A DNA stretch of 32,810 nt from positions 1 to 32,810 of the forward strand of contig JAIESR010000084.1 of assembly GCA_019745775.1 (NCBI GenBank), read 5' to 3'. The notes under the pieces were generated by a model. That model was not told the origin of the DNA and did no database searches. It was given only the letters and a program-made list of their open reading frames with translations. The stretch is from Xanthobacteraceae bacterium. Its GTDB lineage: Bacteria > Pseudomonadota > Alphaproteobacteria > Rhizobiales > Xanthobacteraceae. A program made the position numbers and the translations under genes. Shown in pieces: positions 1-7,575 of this stretch; the stretch's first letter is position 1, and every line of letters begins with the position of its first letter.

Positions 1-102
1 GAGCCTGTGCGGGAAAAGCGCGCGCCGGCCGAGCGCCGCGCGGGCACTCAAGCGCGGGCCAAGACCGCCGTCGCCGTCGGGCAGGACTGGGACGAGTTCT
101 GA
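1..102 (+). CDS. C-terminus of a probable methyl-accepting chemotaxis protein (partial)
   Basis: An open frame enters from the left edge and ends at TGA 100-102, giving 33 residues. The tail is charged and Ala/Arg-rich and finishes with Asp-Trp-Asp-Glu-Phe. In chemoreceptors a flexible linker ending in an x-aromatic-x-x-aromatic pentapeptide tethers the CheR methyltransferase (and CheB); alphaproteobacterial receptors often end in a D/E-W-x-x-F form. That match is the only basis for the call, because no signalling-domain sequence lies in the window. The frame has the GC-rich third positions of its neighbours. An unrelated protein that happens to end this way cannot be excluded. Confidence 0.5.
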   Translation, partial: EPVREKRAPAERRAGTQARAKTAVAVGQDWDEF

Positions 103-114
103 CGAAAGCGGTCG

Positions 115-182
115 CCGGGGCAAGTCCGAACAAGGACGACGGCCCTTGGGTCTTGCCCCGGCTGGCGGCTTTGCCGCCAGCC
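115..182. terminator. Two hairpins after the chemoreceptor tail, possible terminator
   Basis: A perfect 10-bp inverted repeat pairs 115-124 (CCGGGGCAAG) with 152-161. It is followed by a tighter perfect hairpin with 10-bp arms at 160-169 and 173-182 and a TTT loop. They lie between a plus-strand stop at 102 and a minus-strand stop at 286, where a bidirectional terminator would be expected. Neither has a T-tract, so Rho-independent function is uncertain. Confidence 0.4.
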
Positions 183-282
183 ATCGCGGCGCGGCAGCCG
201 GCGCTCAGGCTTCCGCGTTTGCGCCGCAAGGCAGCTCGCGACGTCCTGCCCGTTCGGGATGTACCGGCTGCACAGCCGGTGC
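165..282 (-). pseudogene. Truncated, frameshifted copy of the Cys-rich secreted protein gene
   Basis: This stretch aligns with about 1590-1707, the middle and 3' part of the intact Cys-rich gene, at roughly 85% identity by eye. The translated remnant keeps the core HRLCS-IPN-QDVASCL. An extra A at 228/229 (gccgcaagg against gccgcagg) then shifts the frame, and the N-terminal half with the signal peptide is missing. Homology stops within a few bases of the stop codon of the oxidoreductase gene at 286. It is a same-orientation duplicate fragment, not a functional gene. Confidence 0.7.
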
Positions 283-285
283 AAC

Positions 286-1425
286 TCATGCGGTCGCGGC
301 CGCGGCCAGCCGCGGCATCGGTGCATTGAGGCCGAGCATGGTCGCGACGTATTCGCCGATCGCCAGCGACGACGTCAGCCCCGGCGATTCGATTCCGAAT
401 AGGTTGACGAGATACGGAACGCCGTGGTCGTCTGGCCCCTGGATCATGAAGTCGGCCGCCGCTTCGTCCGGGCCGGTGATCTTCGGCCGGATGCCGGCAT
501 AGGCCGGAGCGAGCGCGCCGTCGGCCAGGTCCGGGTAGAACGTGCGGACAGCGCGGTAGAACGCGTCGGCGCGCTTCGGATCGACGGCGTAGTCGAGGCG
601 ATCGACCCATTCGACATCGGGGCCGAAGCGCACATTGCCGGCAAGATCGATGACGGCATGGATGTCCATGCCGCTGGGACCATGCATCGGATAGATCAGC
701 CGCTTGAAAGGACGGCCGGTCACGCTGAAATACACGCCGCGGCGGAAATAGCCGCGCGGCACCTTGTGAATCGGCATGCCGGCGATCGCGCGCGCCAGCG
801 GCGGCGCCCCGTGCCCGGCGCAATTGATCAACGTTCTGCAGATCAACGTTGTCGGTTCTGCGCCGCCAACATCGAGGCGAATGCCCTGCGCCGTGACCTC
901 GCCGCCGATGACCGGCGCCCGCAACACAACGCGGCCGCCGTGATGCTCGATTTCGCCCTGATACGCGAGCATCAGCGCGTGGCTGTCGACGATGCCGGAG
1001 GACGGCGACAGGTAGGCGGCATGGCAAAACAGATTGGGTTCGAGTTCGCGGGCCTGATCCGGCGTCAGCCATTGCAGATCGTCGAGGCCGGCCGCGGCCG
1101 CGTGCGCCATATGATGGCGGAGCGCTTCGACCTCTTCGGGACGGCGCGCGACCACCAGCTTGCCGAGCCGCTTGTGCGGCACGCCATGCTCGGCGCAGTA
1201 GGCGTAGAGCAGGCGCGGTGCGCGGGGGAAGAGGTGCTGCCTGAGCGTGCCTTTCTTGTAGTAGAGGCCGGCGTGGACGACCTCGCTGTTGCGCGAGGAG
1301 GTATGCTCGCCGATGTGCGGCTCCGCTTCGAGCACCAGCACCTCGCGACCTGCCGCCGCCAGCGTTCGCCCCACCGCAAGGCCCACCACCCCCGCGCCGA
1401 CAACGATGCAGTCCGCGGTCTCCAT
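286..1425 (-). CDS. FAD-dependent oxidoreductase, L-2-hydroxyglutarate dehydrogenase-like (DAO family)
   Basis: The 379-residue protein starts with a Rossmann dinucleotide-binding motif (VVGAGVVGLAVGRTLA, about residues 8-23) and an acidic end of the second strand (LVLEAE), typical of FAD binding. SSRNSEVVHAGLYY (about 44-57) is a hallmark of the L-2-hydroxyglutarate dehydrogenase/LhgO group within the DAO fold, and the C-terminal FGIESPGLTSSLAIGEYV supports the family. Such enzymes oxidise 2-hydroxy acids, passing electrons to FAD and on to quinone. The exact substrate is not proven. I chose the ATG at 1425 because the Rossmann fold follows at once; an ATG at 1452 is possible but adds an atypical nine residues. 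The gene stands alone between an intact (1554-1835) and a broken (165-282) copy of the Cys-rich gene. Confidence 0.85.
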   Translation of the reverse strand: METADCIVVGAGVVGLAVGRTLAAAGREVLVLEAEPHIGEHTSSRNSEVVHAGLYYKKGTLRQHLFPRAPRLLYAYCAEHGVPHKRLGKLVVARRPEEVEALRHHMAHAAAAGLDDLQWLTPDQARELEPNLFCHAAYLSPSSGIVDSHALMLAYQGEIEHHGGRVVLRAPVIGGEVTAQGIRLDVGGAEPTTLICRTLINCAGHGAPPLARAIAGMPIHKVPRGYFRRGVYFSVTGRPFKRLIYPMHGPSGMDIHAVIDLAGNVRFGPDVEWVDRLDYAVDPKRADAFYRAVRTFYPDLADGALAPAYAGIRPKITGPDEAAADFMIQGPDDHGVPYLVNLFGIESPGLTSSLAIGEYVATMLGLNAPMPRLAAAATA

Positions 1426-1553
1426 CGAATGCCAATCCCCCTTGTCATCCATGCCGGCGCCGCCAAGTCGCCGCTAGATGGGTAGCGAATGTCAATACAC
1501 TCCGCCAGTGGCGGGCAGGCCGCATCATTTGAGGGGAGAACCCGGGTACCCTG

Positions 1554-1835
1554 TCAGTTGGATCGCGTCTTCTTCCGGGCGGCTCTCTTCGCCGCCTTGC
1601 TGCCGCCCATGGCGGCGCGGCAGGCGGGGCTCAGGCTTCCGCGTTTGCGCCGCAGGCAGCTCGCGACGTCCTGCTCGTTCGGGATGAACTGGCTGCACAG
1701 CCGGTGCGCGTCCGGCTCGCAGGCGTGCTGCGCCGCCGCGGGCGTGGCGGTGACGCCTGCGGTAAGCGTGAGGGCCAGAAGCAATCCAGCCCCGCTCATC
1801 GCGATGAAGGGAAATTTGCTTGTGACGTTCTTCAT
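1554..1835 (-). CDS. Small secreted cysteine-rich repeat protein
   Basis: The protein has 93 residues. An N-terminal signal peptide (MKN, a hydrophobic stretch GAGLLLALTLTAG, cleavage near AAA-QHA) is followed by one Cys-rich unit: AC-x5-RLCS, ten residues on QDVASCL, then LSPACRAAM. This resembles the short Cys-rich repeat (GLG1/FGFR-type) found in many rhizobial periplasmic proteins of unknown function, in which four Cys probably form two disulfides. The C-terminus is a basic Lys/Arg-rich tail. Longer in-frame starts exist upstream, but the ATG at 1835 is preceded by AAAGGA at suitable spacing and alone places the signal peptide at the N-terminus. No function is assigned. Confidence 0.75.
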   Translation of the reverse strand: MKNVTSKFPFIAMSGAGLLLALTLTAGVTATPAAAQHACEPDAHRLCSQFIPNEQDVASCLRRKRGSLSPACRAAMGGSKAAKRAARKKTRSN

Positions 1836-1997
1836 GTTCGGTCCTTTCCGGCTCAATCCGGAAGCGTCGGATGACGCCTGATCCCTCGCCAAGATAGCAA
1901 TCTTCGGACGGGCCCGGGCCGAGGTGAGCCGGGTATGGTTACCGGCCGGTCGCGGGAACCTCTGCCGCAGCTCCGCCGCCTTTCGACGGGCACGTGT

Positions 1998-2079
1998 GTA
2001 GCCCGGATGGAGCGAAGCGACATCCGGGAAAAGCGCCGCCATCGGACCCCCGGATTTCGCTTCGCTCAATCCGGGCTAC
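1998..2079. repeat. Palindromic intergenic repeat (GTAGCCCGGAT...ATCCGGGCTAC)
   Basis: Left arm 1998-2028 (GTAGCCCGGATGGAGCGAAG and on) and right arm 2047-2079 form a long imperfect inverted repeat that could fold into a cruciform or RNA hairpin. It sits between the stop of the binding-protein gene at 2094 and the start of the Cys-rich gene at 1835. Repeats with this core are dispersed in intergenic regions of many Bradyrhizobium-like and other proteobacterial genomes. It may act as a transcription end or mRNA-stabilising hairpin for the operon that ends at 2094. Confidence 0.7.
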
Positions 2080-2093
2080 TTGTCATGCCGCAG

Positions 2094-3089
2094 CTACTGC
2101 AGGCCCGCGGCCTTGAGATAGGCGAGGTCGACGAAGCGCTCGGCCGCGGGCAGCGGCTGTTTGAGCGCGCCGGTGCTGCCGAGCAGCTCGATCACCTTGG
2201 CGACGCCGGGCAGGCTGATCTCGGCCTGCCTCGGCATCACGCCGCGGTCGGGCTCGTAGTAGAACGCGAGCATCGCGCGCGCGACGTCGGGCGGCGCGTC
2301 GGTGGTCTCGGCGAGAATGCGCACCACCTCGTCGCGGTTGTTCGGATCGCGCATGAAGCGGTAGGCGTCGCCGAAAGCGCGGGCGAAGCGCACCGCGAGG
2401 TCCTTGTTCTGCGCCGCCCATTCGCGGCGCGCGGCGATCACATTGAACTGGAGCACCGGGATCACTTCGAGCGAGTCGGCGAGCTTGGTGAAGCCCTTGG
2501 CCACGAACACGATGTCGTCGGGCTGGCCGAGGGGGACCGCATCGCATTCGCCGCCCGTCAGGCACTTGGCGCGGGTCTGGGTGCCGATCAGCTCGGTGGT
2601 GCGATAGTCGCTTTCCTTGAGGCCGTGCTTCTCGAGCAGCAGCCGGCTCGCGATCGAGATGGTGTCGACCGGCAGCGACATCGCGAACATCTTGCCCTTG
2701 AGGTCGGCGAACGACCTGATACCGGGCTTGGCGATCACGCTGAAGATGGTGTTGGCGGGGCCGCCGACGATACCGACCGTGGGGGAGCCCTTCAGCACGC
2801 CCTCGATCAGATAGGGCGTGGCGGTGTGGCTGACGTCGACGGTGTTCTTGTCGAGCCCCTCGATCATGTGGTGCACGCCGGGCAGGCGGATCACCTCGAG
2901 GTCGATGTTCTCGCGCGCCAGGAAGCCCTTGCGCTGCGCGGTGTAGAGCGCGAGCGAGGACACGCTCTTCACCGAGCCGGCGATCTGGCCGTAGCGCAGC
3001 TTGTCGGGAGACTTGGTTTGCGCCTGCGCCGCGACCGGCGCGCCGAGAACGAGGGCGGTGAGAACAATTGGTAGGGTAAGAGATCGCAC
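2094..3089 (-). CDS. ABC transporter substrate-binding protein, NMT1/THI5-like
   Basis: This 331-residue protein has an N-terminal signal peptide (LPIVLTALVLGAPVAAQAQ). The mature part starts with LRYGQIAGSVKSVSSLALYTAQRKGF and matches the NMT1/THI5/SsuA-TauA class of periplasmic binding proteins, including GIRSFADLKGKMFA and the YKA-like ligand-lobe layout. Family ligands include sulfonates, pyrimidine precursors and aromatic acids; the ligand here is unknown. The start is GTG at 3089 with GGAG about 12 bases upstream. It is the last gene of a four-gene minus-strand operon, 16 bases after the TTT receptor. No ABC ATPase or permease accompanies it, so it must use components encoded elsewhere or have been recruited as an extra receptor. 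Confidence 0.82.
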   Translation of the reverse strand: MRSLTLPIVLTALVLGAPVAAQAQTKSPDKLRYGQIAGSVKSVSSLALYTAQRKGFLARENIDLEVIRLPGVHHMIEGLDKNTVDVSHTATPYLIEGVLKGSPTVGIVGGPANTIFSVIAKPGIRSFADLKGKMFAMSLPVDTISIASRLLLEKHGLKESDYRTTELIGTQTRAKCLTGGECDAVPLGQPDDIVFVAKGFTKLADSLEVIPVLQFNVIAARREWAAQNKDLAVRFARAFGDAYRFMRDPNNRDEVVRILAETTDAPPDVARAMLAFYYEPDRGVMPRQAEISLPGVAKVIELLGSTGALKQPLPAAERFVDLAYLKAAGLQ

Positions 3090-3105
3090 GGCAGGAATTC
3101 TCCAG

Positions 3106-4134
3106 CTATTGTCCGATATAGCGCTTGGCTTGCTCGATCAGCGGCCGCGGCGTGGCGGCATAGGCGGCCACCATCTTCTGGACCTCCTCGCCGGTCAGCG
3201 GTTCGAGATCGAGCCCGCGCTTCCTGGTCTCCGCCAGCAGTTCGGGATCGCGCATCGCCGCCATGAAGGCAGTGCGTAGCGCCATCGCGCGCTCCGGCGG
3301 AATGCCGGGCTCGGCCACGAGCGAACGCCCGATGTCGGGAACGCTGCCGAGCAGTCCCAAGAGGCTGCGGCTGCGTTCGTCATGGGCAAAGTCGAGCAGT
3401 CCCGGCGTGTCCGGCAGCGCCCGCATGCGCCTGGCGCTCTGCGTATAGAGCACGCGGATCTTTTTCTCGGTCAGCCAGTCCTGGTGATTGGCCTGGATCG
3501 CCTCCCAGCTCATGCCGCCGATCGAATGGACCTCGCCGCGCAGCATCGCCAGCGCCTGGTCGGGCGATCCGCGGAAACCGAGGATCACCTTGATCCTGGT
3601 ACCGATCAGATCGTTGAGCGCGGCCGGGATGAAATTCGAACTGTTGGCCGGCACCGTGCCGGCCATCAGGAGCTCGCGCGTCTTGGCCTGCTCGATGCTC
3701 TGCACGGGCGAGGTATGCCAGGCCACGGAAACGGTCGCGGTGGAGACGATGCGGCCGATCCAGGCGAGCTTGACCGGATCGAACTCGCCCGGACCGCCGA
3801 GCACCTTGCCGAGCGTGAGCGCATCGAGGAACAGGCCGAGCGAGGTCCCGTCCTGCGGCGTGATCCCGGTCATGTAGGATGCGGCGCGCACGCCACTGCC
3901 GCCGGTCATGGTCTTGACCACGATGGCCGGATTGCCGGGGATGTGACGCGTGAAATGCGGCGCAATCACGCGCGCGTAGAGGTCGTAGCCGCCGCCGGGC
4001 GGGAAGCCTACGTAAAGGCTGATGGTCTTGCCCTTGTAGAACTCCGCGACCGGATCGGCCGGTGCCGACGGGGCCGCGGCAAGCATCACCGCACCGACGC
4101 CGGCGAGACGGAGTATTGCGGACAAGCGCGGCAT
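3106..4134 (-). CDS. TTT-type (Bug) periplasmic solute receptor
   Basis: This 342-residue protein has a signal peptide ending near APADP. It then carries the signature of one Bug subclass: EFYKGKTISLYVGFPPGGGYDLYARVIAPHF followed by HIPGNPAIVVKTM. Members are the extracytoplasmic receptors of tripartite tricarboxylate transporters and bind small carboxylates through two pinched lobes. The C-terminal LTGEEVQKMVAAYAATP is usual for the subclass. AGGAG lies seven bases before the ATG at 4134. It is third in the operon, nine bases after the amidohydrolase, and the same amidohydrolase-receptor pairing recurs at 10048-12062. No TctA or TctB gene is nearby, so its membrane partner must be elsewhere. 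Confidence 0.87.
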   Translation of the reverse strand: MPRLSAILRLAGVGAVMLAAAPSAPADPVAEFYKGKTISLYVGFPPGGGYDLYARVIAPHFTRHIPGNPAIVVKTMTGGSGVRAASYMTGITPQDGTSLGLFLDALTLGKVLGGPGEFDPVKLAWIGRIVSTATVSVAWHTSPVQSIEQAKTRELLMAGTVPANSSNFIPAALNDLIGTRIKVILGFRGSPDQALAMLRGEVHSIGGMSWEAIQANHQDWLTEKKIRVLYTQSARRMRALPDTPGLLDFAHDERSRSLLGLLGSVPDIGRSLVAEPGIPPERAMALRTAFMAAMRDPELLAETRKRGLDLEPLTGEEVQKMVAAYAATPRPLIEQAKRYIGQ

Positions 4135-4143
4135 CGGCAGCTC

Positions 4144-5073
4144 CTAGAGCTTCAGCAGCGTCCTGGCGGTGCCGCCGAGAACCCTGGCCTTGTCGGCTGC
4201 GTCGAGCCCGAGCTCGTCGATGATGGCGCGGCCGCGCTGCTTCAACGCGATCAGCATGGGCGAATCCGTGCCGAAGATCAAACGGTCGGCGCCGACGGTC
4301 TTGATCGCGCATTCGATCGCCGGCGCATGATAGGCGACAGTGTCGAAATACATCATGCGCAAATAGTCGCTCGGCTTGCGCGTGATGTGAACCGGCGGGC
4401 CGTAAGGACCCAGGATCACCGGGTTGTCGCGCAGCTCGTAGGCATAGTCCATCCGGCCGATGATCTCGCAGATGCCGCCGCCGAGATGGCTGGCGACGAA
4501 TTTGATCGTCGGAAACTCCTCGAACAGGCCTTTCACGATCAGCCTCGCCAGGGCCAGGCAGGAATCGAACGGTCGTCCGACGCTCGACGCCAGTCGGAAC
4601 TCCTTCATGCGCTCCTCGCCGAAGCCGACCGACGGGGGGTGCATGAACACCGGGATGTCGAGATCGCAACAGAGCTTGAAGAACGGCTTGGCGTCGTCGT
4701 CGTCGGGATAGGCGCGGCGGTGGCTGGAGCTGATGATCACCCCGCGCAGATCGTCCTCTCTCACCGCGCGCTCGAGCTCTTTGAGATGATCGTCGCCGCC
4801 GCCCGGGATCGCGACCGCGAGCGCGACGATCCGGTCTTTGTGCTTGTCACGCAGAGAAGCGAGATATTCGTTGGAGGCGCGGATCGCCGGCACCGCGTCC
4901 TCGCGGCTGAAGTCCTTCAGGTAGTGGCCGGAATTCGAGATCACGCTGACGTCGAGACCGACCTCGTCGTGCAGCCGCAGGACATTGTCGATGGTGGCGG
5001 GACATTGGCCCTTCCAGCGCGGCATGGCCTGCTCGCGCTCCGAATGAACATGGGTGTGCCAATCGATGATCAT
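4144..5073 (-). CDS. Metal-dependent amidohydrolase (Amidohydro_2, ACMSD-like)
   Basis: The 309-residue TIM-barrel hydrolase has an N-terminal His-x-His pair (H6, H8 in MIIDWHTH), H145 in FMHPPSVGFG, H196 in ASHLGGG and D270 in FGTDSP. These are the expected metal ligands and catalytic Asp of the amidohydrolase_2 group, which contains decarboxylases (ACMSD, gamma-resorcylate decarboxylase) and lactone hydrolases. No signal peptide is visible, so it is cytoplasmic. I chose the ATG at 5073 because the barrel starts immediately; an in-frame ATG at 5097 would overlap the dehydratase gene. It is the paralogue of 10048-11004, sharing HPPSVGFGEERM and HLGGGICE. A decarboxylase or hydrolase step is inferred; the substrate is unknown. 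Confidence 0.85.
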   Translation of the reverse strand: MIIDWHTHVHSEREQAMPRWKGQCPATIDNVLRLHDEVGLDVSVISNSGHYLKDFSREDAVPAIRASNEYLASLRDKHKDRIVALAVAIPGGGDDHLKELERAVREDDLRGVIISSSHRRAYPDDDDAKPFFKLCCDLDIPVFMHPPSVGFGEERMKEFRLASSVGRPFDSCLALARLIVKGLFEEFPTIKFVASHLGGGICEIIGRMDYAYELRDNPVILGPYGPPVHITRKPSDYLRMMYFDTVAYHAPAIECAIKTVGADRLIFGTDSPMLIALKQRGRAIIDELGLDAADKARVLGGTARTLLKL

Positions 5074-5080
5074 CGCGCGC

Positions 5081-6268
5081 TCACGCCTTCGCTGCATGCT
5101 TGCGCAGCGCGTCCTCGTTCACGTCGGTGCCCCAGCCGGGGCCGGTCGGCAGCACGAACTCGCCGTTCTCGATCACCGGCGGATGCGTGAGCAGCTTCGG
5201 CTTCCACGGCACCTCGTCGACGTCGTATTCCGAGATGCGCAAGTTGGGCACGACAGCAGCAAAATGCGCGCAGATGATCGCGGAGAGCGGCCCGCTGAAA
5301 TAGTGCGACGCGACGTTGACCTCGTAGGCATCGCACATCGCGGCCATGCGGATCGCCTCCGGCACGCCGTTGTACTGCGGATCGATGATCGCGACGTCGA
5401 CGCAATGCGCTTCGAGATAGGGCTTGAGGGCGCGGCGGCCGAGGATGGTCTCGAGCGACGCGATCGGGGTCGTGGTCGACTGCCGGATGAAGGCGAGCGC
5501 GTCGGGCTCGTAGATGTCCATTTCGAGCCACATCAGGTCGAACGGTTCGACCTTGCGCGCGATCCGGCGGAAGCCCTCGGCCTTGTAGTTGAAGTTGACG
5601 TCGACCGCGATGCGGACGGTCGGGCCGGCGCCCTCGCGCAAGGCGGTGAGCTGCGCGATCAGCGCGTCGAGCATCTCCTCCGGCAGGTTGAGCTCGGGAT
5701 GGCCGGGGCCCCGCGCGGAGCCCGGCGTGTACTGGCGGCCGCCGTTCTTGTCGAACACCAGGAGGTTCGCCTTGATCGCCTTGAAGCCGAGGTCACGGGC
5801 CTCGCGGGCGGCGGCCTTGAGGTCGTCGACGGTGTGCACCGCCGGGTGATCGATCACCTTACCGTCGAAATATTCGGCGCAGCGTGCCCGGATCACGCCG
5901 CAGCGGGACCAGTAGACCGGGATGCGGTCGCGCACGGCGCCACCGAACAATTCGTAGACGGGCACGCCCAGCGCCTTGCCCTTGATATCGAGGCAGGCGT
6001 TGAGAATGGCGCCGGCCGCGTTCTGGTTGAGCCCGCCCGGCACGGCGCGCGTGAACGAATTGAGCATGGCGTCGATGCGGCCGATCGCGCGCGGGTCCTC
6101 GCCCACGAGCAACGCGCCCATGCCGTGGATCGCGGCCGCAACGCCGGGCCGGCGGTGCTCCCTGAACTCCGACCAGCCGGCAAGACCCGCATCGGTGCTT
6201 ATCTTCAGGAACGAATAGATCTCCCACCCGCAGTCGACATGGAATTCCTCGAGCTTGGTGATTTTCAT
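5081..6268 (-). CDS. Enolase-superfamily dehydratase (mandelate racemase/muconate lactonizing-like)
   Basis: The protein has about 395 residues with the N-terminal capping domain (MKITKLEEFHVDCGWEIYSFLKI) and a C-terminal TIM barrel. Visible motifs are KAIKANL on the second barrel strand, metal ligands D in RIAVDVNFNYK, E in WLEMDIYEPD and E in ASLETILG, and ASHYFSG with a conserved His. NACLDIKGKALGVPVYELFGG is a standard superfamily motif. The order resembles acid-sugar dehydratases such as galactonate dehydratase, which abstract a proton alpha to a carboxylate. The ATG at 6268 is preferred; a TTG four codons earlier is preceded directly by AGGA. It is the first gene of the operon, seven bases ahead of the amidohydrolase, which implies that a carboxylate is processed by this set. 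Confidence 0.83.
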   Translation of the reverse strand: MKITKLEEFHVDCGWEIYSFLKISTDAGLAGWSEFREHRRPGVAAAIHGMGALLVGEDPRAIGRIDAMLNSFTRAVPGGLNQNAAGAILNACLDIKGKALGVPVYELFGGAVRDRIPVYWSRCGVIRARCAEYFDGKVIDHPAVHTVDDLKAAAREARDLGFKAIKANLLVFDKNGGRQYTPGSARGPGHPELNLPEEMLDALIAQLTALREGAGPTVRIAVDVNFNYKAEGFRRIARKVEPFDLMWLEMDIYEPDALAFIRQSTTTPIASLETILGRRALKPYLEAHCVDVAIIDPQYNGVPEAIRMAAMCDAYEVNVASHYFSGPLSAIICAHFAAVVPNLRISEYDVDEVPWKPKLLTHPPVIENGEFVLPTGPGWGTDVNEDALRKHAAKA

Positions 6269-6497
6269 CCGGCGCCCCAATCCTGCAAGCGGGTCGCACC
6301 CGCGTCCCGATCATCCACCCACCGCCACGATCAATTCATGTGTCGCAGTGTAAGCATCCAGTCGAGTGCGGTCACTATGGCGCGGTTTCGGGTTAACGAT
6401 AGCGGCGTCTGCGACCATGGTGCATCGCCGTTTGCGTTGCCTTTCGCGGTCGGTGTGGGTAGCGTCCGCACATACCCTGACACGTCCGGAGTGCGCG

Positions 6498-7568
6498 ATG
6501 ACCGGCCATCCAAGGTTCCCCCGCGTCGGACCTCTGGCTGCGCTGATGCTGGCGCTCATGCTCCCGGCCCCGTCGGCGCTGGCGCAGAACAACAATCAGG
6601 CCGTGGAGGTTGCGACCTATCATGGGCCGGACCGCGAAAAGCGGCTGATCGAGGGCGCCAAGAAGGAAGGCGAGCTGATGTTCTACGCCTCCATCCCGGT
6701 GGCGGACATCGCAGTGCTGACCGAGGCCTTCACCAAGAAATACGGCGTCAAGGTCAAGGCATGGCGCGGGGATTCCGAGGCCATGATGTCGCGCGTGCTC
6801 AACGAGGCCAAGGCCCGCCGCTACGAGGTCGGCGTCATGGTGGCGTCGAGCTCTGCGCTCGAGCCGCTGTCGCGCGAGAAGCTCCTCACCGAGGTGAAAT
6901 CGCCGTTCCTGGCCGATCTGGTCAAGGGATCGGTCGCGCCCAACCGGGAATGGGCCTCGGTCTATCTCAACACCTTCGTGCAGGCCTACAACACCAATCT
7001 GGTGAGGAAAGAGGAGCTGCCGAGAACCTATCGCGACCTGCTCAATCCGCGCTGGAAGGGGCGGCTGGCGGTGGAGGCCGAGGACTACGACTGGTTCGCG
7101 CAGGTCGTGATCGGCCTGGGCGAGGCGCAGGGCCTCAAGCTGTTCCGCGAGATCGTCGCGACCAACGGCATCTCGGTGCGCCGCGGCCACTCGGTGCTCA
7201 ACAACATGATCGTCGCGGGCGAGATCCCGCTCGGGCTTTCGGCCTATGGCTTCCTGGCCGAGCAGGCCAAGGTCAAGGGCGCGCCGCTCGACTGGTTCGT
7301 CATCCCGCCGCTGCTCGCGCGCCCCACGGTCGCCGGCGTCTCGCGCTACGCGCCGCAGCCGCATGCGGCGGTGCTGTTCTACGATTTCCTGATCAGCGAG
7401 GCGCAGCCGATCCTGGCCGGCCGTCAATTCGTGTCGCCGAGCAAGAAGATCGACTCGCCGTTCCTGCGCGACAACACGCTCCAGCTCATCGACTCGGTCG
7501 AGATGCTCGACCATGCCAAGAAGTGGCAGGAGCTTTATCAGACGATTGTGCTGCGCCCGTCGCGCTAA
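6498..7568 (+). CDS. Extracellular solute-binding protein, Fe(3+)/type-1 family
   Basis: This 356-residue protein has a signal peptide (LAALMLALMLPAPSALAQ). Its body begins EVATYHGPDREKRLIEGAKKEGELMFYAS, typical of the ABC iron/putrescine-type binding proteins of class 1 (iron(III)-binding-protein-like). NPRWKGRLAVEAEDYDWFAQV is a further family motif. The start ATG at 6498 follows GGAG by about eight bases; the frame is open further upstream but those codons do not look like protein. It faces away from the dehydratase operon across about 230 bases that must hold both promoters. It converges on the TctC-like gene, with only seven bases between the stops. No ATPase or permease partner is present. 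Iron is not proven; many members bind organic solutes. Confidence 0.82.
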   Translation: MTGHPRFPRVGPLAALMLALMLPAPSALAQNNNQAVEVATYHGPDREKRLIEGAKKEGELMFYASIPVADIAVLTEAFTKKYGVKVKAWRGDSEAMMSRVLNEAKARRYEVGVMVASSSALEPLSREKLLTEVKSPFLADLVKGSVAPNREWASVYLNTFVQAYNTNLVRKEELPRTYRDLLNPRWKGRLAVEAEDYDWFAQVVIGLGEAQGLKLFREIVATNGISVRRGHSVLNNMIVAGEIPLGLSAYGFLAEQAKVKGAPLDWFVIPPLLARPTVAGVSRYAPQPHAAVLFYDFLISEAQPILAGRQFVSPSKKIDSPFLRDNTLQLIDSVEMLDHAKKWQELYQTIVLRPSR

Positions 7569-7575
7569 CGGAGCG

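Noticed and set aside
835-859. A 15-base near-tandem repeat (GATCAACGTTCTGCA then GATCAACGTTGTCGG) inside the oxidoreductase gene
   Set aside because: It is in frame, encodes normal family sequence around INCAG and is too short and imperfect to mean more than chance or an old slippage.
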